In this document: positions 8,540 through 15,840 of the stretch, piece after piece
Position numbering within the stretch: position 1 is the first letter of the stretch
Layout of the letters: every line of letters starts with the position of its first letter
NCBI GenBank assembly: GCA_045537235.1
Contig: JAZSPB010000175.1
Location: 11,265 to 75,264, forward strand
Direction of reading: 5' to 3'
Length of the DNA stretch: 64,000 nt
Source: RGIG8775 sp045537235
Lineage (GTDB): Bacteria; Bacillota; Clostridia; Oscillospirales; CAG-272
Notes under the pieces: generated by a model
The model's database searches: none
The model's input: only the letters and a program-made list of their open reading frames with translations
What the model was told of the DNA's origin: nothing
Program-made: the position numbers and the translations under genes

Positions 8540-9103
8540 ATGAGTCTGTTCCAAAAACAACAAAATCTCTCCCCCCGTGCGCAGTTGGAAAACAACTACC
8601 GCATCAGCCGTGCCAATCTGTTGGCAGTTGTCGCATTCACTTTGCTCAATGTCATCCTCGCGCTGTTCGGAGGAAAAGTTTATCTTCTCTTCTCCGCGTC
8701 CGTACCCTATTATTTGGTGATAAACGCCATGGCACTTTGCGGAAAACTGCCCGCGGAATACTATGATTTTGAAAACTACATTTACGATTTTTGGGGAACC
8801 GAGTTTCTCTTCGCCATGACCGCGATCGCCATCGTTATCATTGCGCTGTTTGCTCTGTTCTGGCTCCTTTCCAAGCGGAACATGGCATTTCTCATCGCTT
8901 CGCTGGTTCTCTTTGGCTTGGATACGGTCGGAATGTTCGTTCTCTTCGGATTCTCCTCGGATATGATCTTGGATATCGTTTTCCATGCGTGGGTCATTTA
9001 TTACTTGATTCTCGGCATTGTTGCAGGGGTAAAGCTCAAAAATCTGCCGCCCGAGGAAGCTGAAGTAGTGATCGAACCGTCCTTTGATTCCGATTTGGTT
9101 TAA
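8540..9103 (+). CDS. Four-pass membrane protein of unknown function
   Basis: 187 residues. The start at 8540 follows AAGGAGG. A short hydrophilic N-terminus (SLFQKQQNLSPRAQLENNYR) leads into four or five hydrophobic segments (ANLLAVVAFTLLNVILALFG, FLFAMTAIAIVIIALFALFW, FLIASLVLFGLDTVGMFVLF, YYLILGIVAGVKL) and an acidic cytoplasmic tail (PPEEAEVVIEPSFDSDL). No family recognised. Two consensus promoters upstream and a divergent XRE regulator suggest a regulated, well-expressed gene. Confidence 0.8.
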   Translation: MSLFQKQQNLSPRAQLENNYRISRANLLAVVAFTLLNVILALFGGKVYLLFSASVPYYLVINAMALCGKLPAEYYDFENYIYDFWGTEFLFAMTAIAIVIIALFALFWLLSKRNMAFLIASLVLFGLDTVGMFVLFGFSSDMILDIVFHAWVIYYLILGIVAGVKLKNLPPEEAEVVIEPSFDSDLV

Positions 9104-9115
9104 TATTGGATCGGA

Positions 9116-9316
9116 GGCGCCTGCGGGCGCGGGGAGGTCGCTTTTTTGAAAAAAAGCTCCGCAAAAAACTTTTCTAATGTGCCCTTTTGTGTGTTTGTGC
9201 AAACATAGCAAAACCCCGGTGGGGGCAGTGTGTTCGCTCAAATTTCGCAAGGGCACATTAGAAAAGTTTTTGCGGAGCTTTTTTCAAAAAGCGACCTCCC
9301 CGCGCCCGCGGGCGCC
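9116..9316. repeat. Long palindromic repeat, copy 3
   Basis: 201 bp near-palindrome with tips GGCGCCTGCGGGCGCGGGG / CCCCGCGCCCGCGGGCGCC, then AGGTCGCTTTTTTGAAAA, GCTCCGCAAAAAACTTTTC and CTAATGTGCCC with their complements on the right. It lies between the convergent membrane protein gene and GDPD-like gene. Confidence 0.88.
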
Positions 9317-9350
9317 GCTTGTCTTCTTGAACCATTCTCGCTGACAAAAT

Positions 9351-10499
9351 TTAATAATTCAATCCCATAGAACAATGGTGATCTTCGGTAAATTCGGTTA
9401 CTCCCCAAGACATCAGCTTCTCGTACTCCTCAAAATCACGGCGCTTAATGCCCCATGCTGCAGCAAACATCCCCGCATTGCGAATGGAGGTGGCAATGTG
9501 CTCGGTGTATCTTCCGAAAAGAACTTCCATTCCCACACGGCAAGCGTGGGTGTCGATTCCTGTGGCAAGGAGATCGTCGACATGAGAGTCCTCCCATTGG
9601 TTGATATCGTATGTATAGCCGTCGATCTCTGTTCCAAAGACAGAATAAGCCGTTTTCAATTGCTCCAAATTAAAGCTTTTAATATGGAATTTCTTCAGCA
9701 AGCCGCGTTTTTCAAGCATATCCTTTACCTGCTGCCATTGTTTCGGGGTCAGCCCGGGATGGGTGCTGAACATGGGACGCATTCCCGTTTTGGCGCACAG
9801 ATCGAAGAAGTCTGAAAGGAGAGGAAGAGCCGTTCCTTTGTAAATTTCATTTTTATAGGAGCCGTATTCCCATTGCCCAAGCTCGTCATACGTCTTATCT
9901 CCGATAAAGATCGGCTCTTCGGGCGCATTCCCTTCGGCATCTCTTGCCGTTCTGTTGATCATTTTATCGTCGTGCATACACACAAAAATGCCATCCTTTG
10001 TGACCTTGGGTACTACGATACAAGCGGGAAAGCCACACGCCGCCGCCAATTCAAACGCAGGCATGGTATTGTCGGGCGCAAGACCCCAAAAACCGAGATG
10101 GGCATTGTGTCGAGGCCCGCCATTCCAATCCTTGGCACCCATATCGTGGGACGTACCGAAATCCTTGACAGACAAGACCGTTCCTTCGGGAATATCCACG
10201 CATACACTCAGCGTCATGTTGGGCAAAAACAGGGGGGGAACACGCCACATCTGACGGGTGTATTCGCCCGCCTTTCCGATTCGATAATCATGGGAAGCAT
10301 AGAGCGGCGCATCTTGCCCCTCTACCGTTATTTCAAATCGAATTTTTGGCTTGCCCTCACCAACATAAGCCGAAAGTGCGCTCACAATGGGGCAAGCGGT
10401 GCCACCTTCGACGGGGCAAACAAGAGAAAAGCTGTTCTTGATCTGCAAAACACCGTCAAGCGAATCTCCGAATGGCAATAGCGAATGGTAAGAAAGCAT
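9351..10499 (-). CDS. GDPD-like protein with altered active site and N-terminal beta domain
   Basis: 382 residues, longer than a simple glycerophosphodiester phosphodiesterase (~240-280). Residues ~1-130 look like a beta-sandwich. From ~130 a GDPD-type barrel follows: HLGFWGLAPDNTMPAFELAA (family HRG...PENT), VTKDGIFVCMHDDKMINRT (family TKDG...HD...RT), ending SWGVTEFTEDH. HRG is HLG, and the ExD metal-binding pair expected before TKDG is replaced by hydrophobic residues, so normal GDPD chemistry is doubtful. Start ATG at 10499 after AGGAG. It lies 11 bp after the HAD phosphatase gene, in one operon. Confidence 0.7.
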   Translation of the reverse strand: MLSYHSLLPFGDSLDGVLQIKNSFSLVCPVEGGTACPIVSALSAYVGEGKPKIRFEITVEGQDAPLYASHDYRIGKAGEYTRQMWRVPPLFLPNMTLSVCVDIPEGTVLSVKDFGTSHDMGAKDWNGGPRHNAHLGFWGLAPDNTMPAFELAAACGFPACIVVPKVTKDGIFVCMHDDKMINRTARDAEGNAPEEPIFIGDKTYDELGQWEYGSYKNEIYKGTALPLLSDFFDLCAKTGMRPMFSTHPGLTPKQWQQVKDMLEKRGLLKKFHIKSFNLEQLKTAYSVFGTEIDGYTYDINQWEDSHVDDLLATGIDTHACRVGMEVLFGRYTEHIATSIRNAGMFAAAWGIKRRDFEEYEKLMSWGVTEFTEDHHCSMGLNY

Positions 10500-10510
10500 G
10501 GTTTTTCTCC

Positions 10511-11173
10511 TTATTTCATCTGTGTGATACAGTCATACAGTTCTTGCGGTTTTTCAATCAAACGGTCGGCACCGTTTTCCAGCAGCTCCTCGCGACCGCG
10601 GAAGCCCCAAAGCACGCCGACGGTATACATTCCTGCATTTTTTCCCGTCTGCATATCGGTAGAGGTATCTCCGATGTAAAGACATTCCTCCCGCGTGGCA
10701 CCGAATTTTTCCATTACCGAGAGGACTACGGTGGGATCGGGCTTTAACACGCCTCCCGGCACCTGCCCCGTAACAAAATCAAAATACCCCTCCCCGTACA
10801 ATTCCTTTACCACGGTGCGCGTCGCAAAGTCGGGCTTGTTGGACACGATGGCTATACGAATGCCTTGTGCTTTGATGGCATCCAAGGTCTCACGAAGGCC
10901 TTCGAAGACCGTAGTTTTGTAGGAAACATTGGCATCGTAGGCTGTGTTGTAATCGCGGAACACCTTTTGATAAAGCTCATCGGTATAGCAATTCCGAAAA
11001 TTCAACATTCCGCGCAAAAGATTGGCAACGCCTCGCCCTGCCAAATATTTGTACTCGTTGACTTCGATCGGCTCAATGCCGTTCATTTCCAATGCGGTGT
11101 TGCCGAAATGGGCAATGGATTTGACGGTATCCAAAACCGTTCCGTCCAAATCAAATATACATAGCTTGATCAT
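10511..11173 (-). CDS. HAD-superfamily phosphatase, phosphoglycolate phosphatase-like
   Basis: 220 residues. HAD motif I FDLDGTVLDT at residues 7-16 (nucleophile Asp8, acid/base Asp10), motif II in IAIVSNKPD, the motif III Lys in GGVLKPDP and motif IV YIGDTSTDM. The helical cap after motif I places it near Gph/PgmB-type enzymes that act on small phosphate esters. The partner GDPD-like gene is 11 bp downstream. A promoter lies at 11232-11259. Confidence 0.85.
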   Translation of the reverse strand: MIKLCIFDLDGTVLDTVKSIAHFGNTALEMNGIEPIEVNEYKYLAGRGVANLLRGMLNFRNCYTDELYQKVFRDYNTAYDANVSYKTTVFEGLRETLDAIKAQGIRIAIVSNKPDFATRTVVKELYGEGYFDFVTGQVPGGVLKPDPTVVLSVMEKFGATREECLYIGDTSTDMQTGKNAGMYTVGVLWGFRGREELLENGADRLIEKPQELYDCITQMK

Positions 11174-11190
11174 TTTGTTTTCTCTTCCCG

Positions 11191-11230
11191 ATTGATAATA
11201 ATATTATATTATTGATAATAATATTATATT
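11191..11230. repeat. Tandem 20 bp AT-rich duplication
   Basis: ATTGATAATAATATTATATT occurs twice, perfectly, in the 5' leader of the HAD gene. Confidence 0.9.
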
Positions 11231-11231
11231 A

Positions 11232-11259
11232 ATTATACATATTTTCCGACAAAAGTCAA
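11232..11259 (-). promoter_or_regulatory. Promoter of the HAD-GDPD operon
   Basis: On the minus strand TTGACT (11254-11259), 16 bp, TATAAT (11232-11237). Confidence 0.7.
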
Positions 11260-11385
11260 TGACTTCGACACAATTTGTATCCTTGGAGAGGCACCTGCGG
11301 AGGGCGGTCCCCCTGCTGAAAGAAAAACAGCATTTCCCCCCAAAATACGAAAAGCACTTTGAAATCTCAAAAATAACGAAAAGCC

Positions 11386-11413
11386 TTGCTTTTTCCAAAA
11401 CTTGTGATATAAT
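11386..11413 (+). promoter_or_regulatory. Promoter of the second MATE gene
   Basis: TTGCTT (11386-11391), 16 bp, TATAAT (11408-11413) with TG upstream of the -10 box. Confidence 0.7.
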
Positions 11414-11466
11414 CATACATGTTTATGGAAACTTTATCCATCCCTACAGTACAGTGAGGTATCACT

Positions 11467-12852
11467 ATGAACAAAGAATGTGATCTGCTTTTTTCCGGAA
11501 AAGCAATAGCTAAAATAATCGTCCCCTTGGTTTTGCAAAACATTCTTGCCATCACCATTGGACTCATCGATTCGATCATGGTTTCAAGCCGAGGAGAATC
11601 CGCATATGCCGGTGTTTCCCTGGTCGGATCGCTTGACACATTGCTCATCACACTGTTCGCGGCGCTGGCCTCCGGTGGCTCTGTCGTTCTCGCACAAGCC
11701 ATGGGCAGGGGGGATCGCAGTGTCGCCTGTAAGTCCGCAAAACAACTGCTTTACATCACCACAGCCGTTGCAACAGCCATTTCAACCGTTGTTCTGCTCC
11801 TTCGCACTCCTATCCTTCACCTGCTTTTCGGACAAGCCGAGCAAAGTGTTCTGGACAACGCCCTTGCCTACTTCAGTGTGATCGCGCTTTCGTTTCCCTT
11901 TTTGGCAATCGACAGCAGTATCGCCTCGGTGCTCAGAGCGCAAGGAGACAGTGTGACCTCACTCAAAATATCACTCTTCATGAATGTGCTCAACGTCGGG
12001 GGAAATGCGCTGTTTATATATGTCGCAAACCTCGGTGCTATGGGTGCAGCCTTGTCAACTCTCTTGTCCAGAATCATCGGTGCCACGATCATGTTGGTCA
12101 TCTCGCATAATAAAAAGCGGTATATCTATATTGAAAAGCTGTTCCACTACCGTCCCGATCTCGGCATTATCAAATCCATATTGAACATCGGAGTTCCCAA
12201 CGGAATTGAAAACAGTCTGTTTCAATTTGGGCGACTGATCACCTCCAGTCTGGTCTCCTCTCTGGGTACCGTGGCAATTGCCGCAAATGCCGCCGCGCTT
12301 TCGCTGGCAAGCTTTCAATACAACGCGGGCGGAGCCGTACACCATACGATGATCGCGGTTGTGGGGCGATGCATCGGAGCCGGCAAGAAAGAACAGGCCA
12401 AACGGTACACAAAAATGCTGATCGGAATCGGATACGTCATTGTTGTCAGCGTTATCGTCATCTTGTGTATCTTTTCCTCGCCTCTCTTGCGTCTATTCCA
12501 TCTTTCGGAAGAGTCCACTGCCACCGCGCGTACACTTCTGTTCTACCACAGTGCGGTATCCGTGGCAATATGGGTTATCGGCTTTTGTCTGCCCAACGCC
12601 TTTCGCGCCGCAAATGACGTTCGCTTTACCATGCTGGTTTCGATCCTCTCTATGTGGATTTTCCGCGTTGCGTTTGCCTATGTTCTGGCAAAAGAGAGCG
12701 TGTCTGTCTTCGGCTTGTTCTGTTTTGACGGTGTAGGAATGGGTGTCATGGGCGTGTGGCTCGCAATGACCGCCGACTGGGTAGTCAGAACAGGATTCTT
12801 CCTTTGGAGATTCCTGTCCGGCAAATGGCTTTCCAAATGCCCCGACGATTAA
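11467..12852 (+). CDS. MATE-family efflux transporter
   Basis: 461 residues, twelve predicted membrane segments. Starts NKECDLLFSGKAIAKIIVPL, close to the DinF/NorM-type opening, and repeats the fold in its second half (LNIGVPNGIENSLFQFGRLI). It is only distantly like the MATE protein at 5531-6925, so not a recent duplicate. The start codon follows GAGG (about 8 nt upstream). The gene ends 4 bp before the left inverted repeat of the 12856-14351 segment. Confidence 0.9.
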   Translation: MNKECDLLFSGKAIAKIIVPLVLQNILAITIGLIDSIMVSSRGESAYAGVSLVGSLDTLLITLFAALASGGSVVLAQAMGRGDRSVACKSAKQLLYITTAVATAISTVVLLLRTPILHLLFGQAEQSVLDNALAYFSVIALSFPFLAIDSSIASVLRAQGDSVTSLKISLFMNVLNVGGNALFIYVANLGAMGAALSTLLSRIIGATIMLVISHNKKRYIYIEKLFHYRPDLGIIKSILNIGVPNGIENSLFQFGRLITSSLVSSLGTVAIAANAAALSLASFQYNAGGAVHHTMIAVVGRCIGAGKKEQAKRYTKMLIGIGYVIVVSVIVILCIFSSPLLRLFHLSEESTATARTLLFYHSAVSVAIWVIGFCLPNAFRAANDVRFTMLVSILSMWIFRVAFAYVLAKESVSVFGLFCFDGVGMGVMGVWLAMTADWVVRTGFFLWRFLSGKWLSKCPDD

Positions 12853-12910
12853 GGGGCGTGTTCTTAAGGACAGTTTTTGAAATTCAATAAAATACGTTAC
12901 CTACCGACAG

Positions 12911-12955
12911 AAAAAAAGGATAGAGAAAGCAAAGTGCAATCTCTATCCTTTTTTC
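12911..12955. terminator. Bidirectional terminator between MATE and XRE-TPR genes
   Basis: Hairpin AAAGGATAGAGA ... TCTCTATCCTTT flanked by A-run and T-run, so it can act on both convergent transcripts. Confidence 0.75.
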
Positions 12956-12997
12956 TTGACAAGCACTATATTTGTAGACACAAATGCAAAAACAAGG

Positions 12998-13930
12998 TTA
13001 TTGTTTTATTTTGTCTTCAATTTCCTTTGCATATCCTAAAGCTTGCTCTGCTTCAACATCATATCCATTTTTACGGTGGATATCCGCAATTTCCAAATAA
13101 ATCTGGTATGCTTCCTTGAATTTTTCGAGTTTTTGATAGCACAGCGCGATATCATATTTTTCGTCGCAGAAATATGTTCCGATTTCTCCTGCCTTTTCGA
13201 ACCATACGATTGCCTCGTTGTATTTTTCCATGCGGTAGTAGATGTCACCCATGCTGATACACAGTTCCCAATTATCCGGGAATTTCTGTAGAGCATCAGC
13301 ACAAACAGTAAGCGCTTTTTCGTATTGATGCGCATTCTCATATGCTTCAATCAACAAGAACCATTCTCGCTCATCAAGATTGCCGCCCGCTTCATCCATT
13401 GCGAGTTGCATCTCTGCCAAAATTTCTTCACCATTGCCCATAGAAAAGAGCATACCCATTTTCATGGATGCAGCTCTTCTGTAAGGCAAACAATTTTTGT
13501 CCGATTTATCGGCTAAGACTTCATCAAAGTATTTGAGTGCTTCATCTCTGCAAAATGCCATCATTGCCTTATGGATCCAGCCATAGTTCCATTTATCATA
13601 CAAGGACAGCTCACCTGTTTTCATTAGCTTTTGATATTCAAGGCGACACCTCAAAAAGTCTTCGGGGTCATTACTTATTTCATAGAGCGCAGATAATCTT
13701 TGAGCGTAATTATCGTAAGCCACCGACTGCTTTTTAAAAAGATCATCCACCATAACCCCGTAAAGCTTGGCGATTTCGGGAAGAAGCATTACATCGGGCA
13801 GGGTATTTCCGCACTCCCATCTTGATACGCTTTGAGGAGTTATGCAAAGCTTTTCGGCAACGTCTTCCTGAGTGTATTTCTTAGCCACTCTGAACTTTTT
13901 CATGTTTTCCGAAAACACAGTTGTGTTCAT
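12998..13930 (-). CDS. XRE-type regulator with TPR-like repeats
   Basis: 310 residues. An N-terminal helix-turn-helix of Cro/C1 type (KKFRVAKKYTQEDVAEKL, CITPQSVSRWECG) is followed by ~230 residues of TPR-like helix pairs (LSALYEISNDPEDFLRCRLE, CISMGDIYYRMEKYNEAIVW, ALCYQKLEKFKEAYQIYLEI). Such HTH-TPR proteins often sense peptides or partner proteins. It is the only protein gene in inverted-repeat segment 1. A perfect 18 bp palindrome between its -10 box and start suggests autoregulation. The start at 13930 has AAGGAG 10 nt upstream. Confidence 0.85.
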   Translation of the reverse strand: MNTTVFSENMKKFRVAKKYTQEDVAEKLCITPQSVSRWECGNTLPDVMLLPEIAKLYGVMVDDLFKKQSVAYDNYAQRLSALYEISNDPEDFLRCRLEYQKLMKTGELSLYDKWNYGWIHKAMMAFCRDEALKYFDEVLADKSDKNCLPYRRAASMKMGMLFSMGNGEEILAEMQLAMDEAGGNLDEREWFLLIEAYENAHQYEKALTVCADALQKFPDNWELCISMGDIYYRMEKYNEAIVWFEKAGEIGTYFCDEKYDIALCYQKLEKFKEAYQIYLEIADIHRKNGYDVEAEQALGYAKEIEDKIKQ

Positions 13931-13953
13931 ATAAAATTATCTCCTTTTTTATT

Positions 13954-14002
13954 ATTCGTAAGCTTACGAATATATTATAGCACTAATAAAGGAAAACAAC
14001 AA
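13954..14002 (-). promoter_or_regulatory. Promoter and palindromic operator of the XRE-TPR gene
   Basis: Minus-strand TTGTTG (13997-14002), 17 bp, TATAAT (13974-13979). Immediately downstream is ATTCGTAAGCTTACGAAT (13954-13971), a perfect 18 bp palindrome over the expected transcription start. Confidence 0.75.
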
Positions 14003-14056
14003 TATCTTATTTTATGATTAGACTCTCGGTTTATGCGCAGAAAAAGATAACAAAAA

Positions 14057-14090
14057 TCGCCGAGAGTAACCGTTTGGTTGCTCTCGGCGG
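14057..14090. terminator. Strong hairpin upstream of the XRE-TPR promoter
   Basis: CGCCGAGAGTAACC - GTTT - GGTTGCTCTCGGCG, flanked by A and T runs. Probably a terminator that insulates the XRE-TPR gene from outside transcription. Confidence 0.6.
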
Positions 14091-14164
14091 AAAAAATTTT
14101 CAAATTATCTCCATCGCACAACCACAGTTAGTGGTGAGTAAGTGCGCACTTGCAGGCTCCCCCC

Positions 14165-14290
14165 AAGCCTCCCTTGTGTAAAGGGAGGTGGCTTGCAAAG
14201 CAAGACGGAGGGATTGTAAAAAACTAAAATTCTTTGTAAAACAATCCCTCAGCCGCCTTCGGCGTCAGCTCCCTTTACACAAGGGAGCCT
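14165..14290. repeat. CCTCCC palindromic repeat, short (empty) copy A
   Basis: 126 bp. Left arm (14165-14217): hairpin CCTCCCTTGTGTAAAGGGAGG, mini-hairpin CTTGCAAAGCAAG and the end GACGGAGGGATTGT. A 23 bp loop follows (14218-14240). Right arm (14241-14290): ACAATCCCTC, mini-hairpin GCCGCCTTCGGCGTC and CTCCCTTTACACAAGGGAG. Same arms as the gene-carrying copy at 28459-28906 and the empty copy at 29054-29178. Confidence 0.9.
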
Positions 14291-14376
14291 CTGGTAGTAG
14301 TCGTTTGTTCAGTTAGTATTTCATTAGTAAAAACTGTCCTTAAGAACACGCACCATAAGCGTTATTCTCAAAAAAT

Positions 14377-14425
14377 AAGAATCCGAAGCGGTCTGCGCAA
14401 GAGACTCTTTTCGGATTCTTTTTTA
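14377..14425. terminator. Hairpin terminator right of inverted-repeat segment 1
   Basis: AAGAATCCGAA ... TTCGGATTCTT followed by TTTTT on the plus strand and preceded by an A-rich run, so it may act both ways. Confidence 0.65.
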
Positions 14426-14544
14426 TAAAAGGACGATCTTTGCGTTAAATTTTCAAAATTCTGATGATATTATCCACCGTCTTTTGCAGGTTCTCCCGCT
14501 TTTATGGCGGCTGACCGAAAAGTCCTCGGCATACAGTTGATGGC

Positions 14545-14585
14545 AAAAAACAGACCGTCTGTTTACCGCAGACAGCCTGTTTTTT
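14545..14585 (-). terminator. Terminator of the retron RT gene
   Basis: On the minus strand an imperfect hairpin AACAGGCTGTCTG / CAGACGGTCTGTT followed by a T-run, overlapping the RT stop codon. It implies that no effector gene is co-transcribed downstream. Confidence 0.7.
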
Positions 14586-15495
14586 ATTTCAAACTCACAA
14601 TCAATTCTTGATACTTTCTAAAATTCGCATCATCGGGGCAAATGTGAATCACATATCGGATCTTACCGAGAAGCTTCGCTACATACTGTTCCCGTGTCAG
14701 TAAAATGCCACTTCGCTTCATATGCTCCTCAATGCCGAACCTTTGGCAATAAAACACCTCTTGCCGAATCTTGCGTTTATATTCCGCTGACACATTGAGC
14801 TTGCCGTTGACCACCACGCCCGTAACGGTTTGGCGTTTGCTTGCCGGGATCACCGCTGTTTTTCGCTTGTTGAGGCGCAACCCCATGCCCTTTAGCTCTG
14901 CTGAAACCAACGCAATGACCTGCGCTGCATCAAACTCTCCCGAAAAAGTCATATCGTCACAATAACGCGTATACGCAATGCCATGCTCCCCGCACCACTC
15001 ACCTATCTTCTCATCAAACTCATACATGATAATATTGGTGATTGCGGGAGACGTGGGAGCGCCTTGGGGCAAACTGTCGCCGCAGTAGCAAAGCATAGAA
15101 AGCAAGACACGGAGAGACTCCGAATACTTTTCGGGCGGAAAGACCCGTTCCTTGACCGTGGAATAGCGAATATTGTCAAAAAACTTCTCGATATCCAACT
15201 TCAAAAGCGTGGGCTTTCCCACGTGAGGTCGGGCATTTTTGCGCACATCGGAGGCGATCTTATACGCCTTGGCATAGGGAGAAATCGGCTCATATGCCAG
15301 CAGCTTGACCGCTATGGCACGCTGTACCTTTTTGAGGATCTCATCGGGGACGGAAAGCGTACGAAAGCTTCCGTCGCGCTTGGGGATCTTCACCTGTCGG
15401 TAATGCCCACTGATGTGGTTGCTGATGCCGTAAAGCGTTTTGGCGGGAAAGCCCAACTCCCGCTCCACAGATGCCAATTCTCTGTAAACGATCAT
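14584..15495 (-). CDS. Retron-type reverse transcriptase
   Basis: 303 residues. The start at 15495 is chosen over an upstream extension because that extension would run through the msr-msd RNA. RT blocks in order: LKLDIEKFFDNI (Asp101, block 3/A), LPQGAPTSPAITN (142-154, block 4), YTRYCDDMTFSG (YCDD at 178-181), a basic RLNKRKT segment and VTG at 224-226. The retron-specific NAxxH motif is present as NARPH (87-91). Together with VTG this separates retron RTs from group II intron and DGR enzymes. Retrons make multicopy single-stranded DNA and usually work in phage defence with an effector. No effector is fused or adjacent, and a terminator follows directly. Confidence 0.9.
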   Translation of the reverse strand: MIVYRELASVERELGFPAKTLYGISNHISGHYRQVKIPKRDGSFRTLSVPDEILKKVQRAIAVKLLAYEPISPYAKAYKIASDVRKNARPHVGKPTLLKLDIEKFFDNIRYSTVKERVFPPEKYSESLRVLLSMLCYCGDSLPQGAPTSPAITNIIMYEFDEKIGEWCGEHGIAYTRYCDDMTFSGEFDAAQVIALVSAELKGMGLRLNKRKTAVIPASKRQTVTGVVVNGKLNVSAEYKRKIRQEVFYCQRFGIEEHMKRSGILLTREQYVAKLLGKIRYVIHICPDDANFRKYQELIVSLK

Positions 15496-15511
15496 ACTGT
15501 AATTTTCCTTT

Positions 15512-15711
15512 GAACAATACCAATTGTATGATGAAATCGCGAGGGGTAATTCCGTGCGACGAAGGCGCACCGCGAACAGCACACGGAGTGCATGGCACGG
15601 AGTGTGCCGCTTACTCCGAACGAGTTCATTTGAGCGTAGCGAATACGAAAACCGAAAGGTTACCGAGAGCGACTCGCTCACGGCTCGAAAAATCGAAAAA
15701 CACTATTGTTC
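15512..15711 (-). ncRNA. Retron msr-msd RNA (template of the RT)
   Basis: About 200 nt between the promoter and the RT start. The ends carry an inverted repeat a1 GAACAATA (15704-15711, at the expected transcript start) and a2 TATTGTTC (15512-15519), the hallmark of retron RNAs. Between them: stem-loop CCGTGAGCGAGTCGCTCTCGG, small AACCTTTCGGTT, a long msd-like stem GCACAC-TCC-GTGC-CAT-GCAC-TCC-GTGTGC and hairpin GTGCGCCTTCGTCGCAC. The exact branching guanosine and the msDNA ends cannot be fixed by eye. Confidence 0.75.
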
Positions 15712-15717
15712 TTTTTC

Positions 15718-15746
15718 ATTATAGCACAACACTATGTGTTTTGCAA
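15718..15746 (-). promoter_or_regulatory. Promoter of the retron RNA-RT operon
   Basis: Minus strand TTGCAA (15741-15746), 17 bp, TATAAT (15718-15723) with TG before the -10 box. The predicted start is within a base or two of the a1 repeat. Confidence 0.8.
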
Positions 15747-15840
15747 CAAGTTTTTTTAACATTAAGCGGCGAATTTTGGATGCGTCACCGTCCTCCAACC
15801 TTCGGCAAGCTTGACCGATTCGTGATTTTGTGGGAGAGGA

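Larger units (their letters stand above)
12856..14351. mobile_element. Inverted-repeat-bounded segment 1 (possible mobile or formerly mobile unit)
   Basis: A perfect 23 bp inverted repeat bounds this 1496 bp segment: left 12856-12878 and right 14329-14351, core CTTAAGGACAGTTTTT on the left and its complement on the right. Inside are a terminator hairpin near the left end, one gene (XRE-TPR) and one copy of the CCTCCC palindromic repeat. A similar segment with weaker ends lies at 27894-29338. No transposase and no obvious target-site duplication are seen, so mobility is inference. Confidence 0.5.

Noticed and set aside
14165..14290. Repeat arms as a CRISPR array
   Set aside because: Only inverted arms and one loop; no regularly spaced direct repeats and no cas genes.
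12856..14351. Complete insertion sequence
   Set aside because: Ends are inverted but no transposase or target duplication is present; kept only as a possible mobile cassette.
15496..15681. 62-residue N-terminal extension of the RT
   Set aside because: Its codons are the msr-msd RNA; retron RTs normally start right after a2, as here at 15495.
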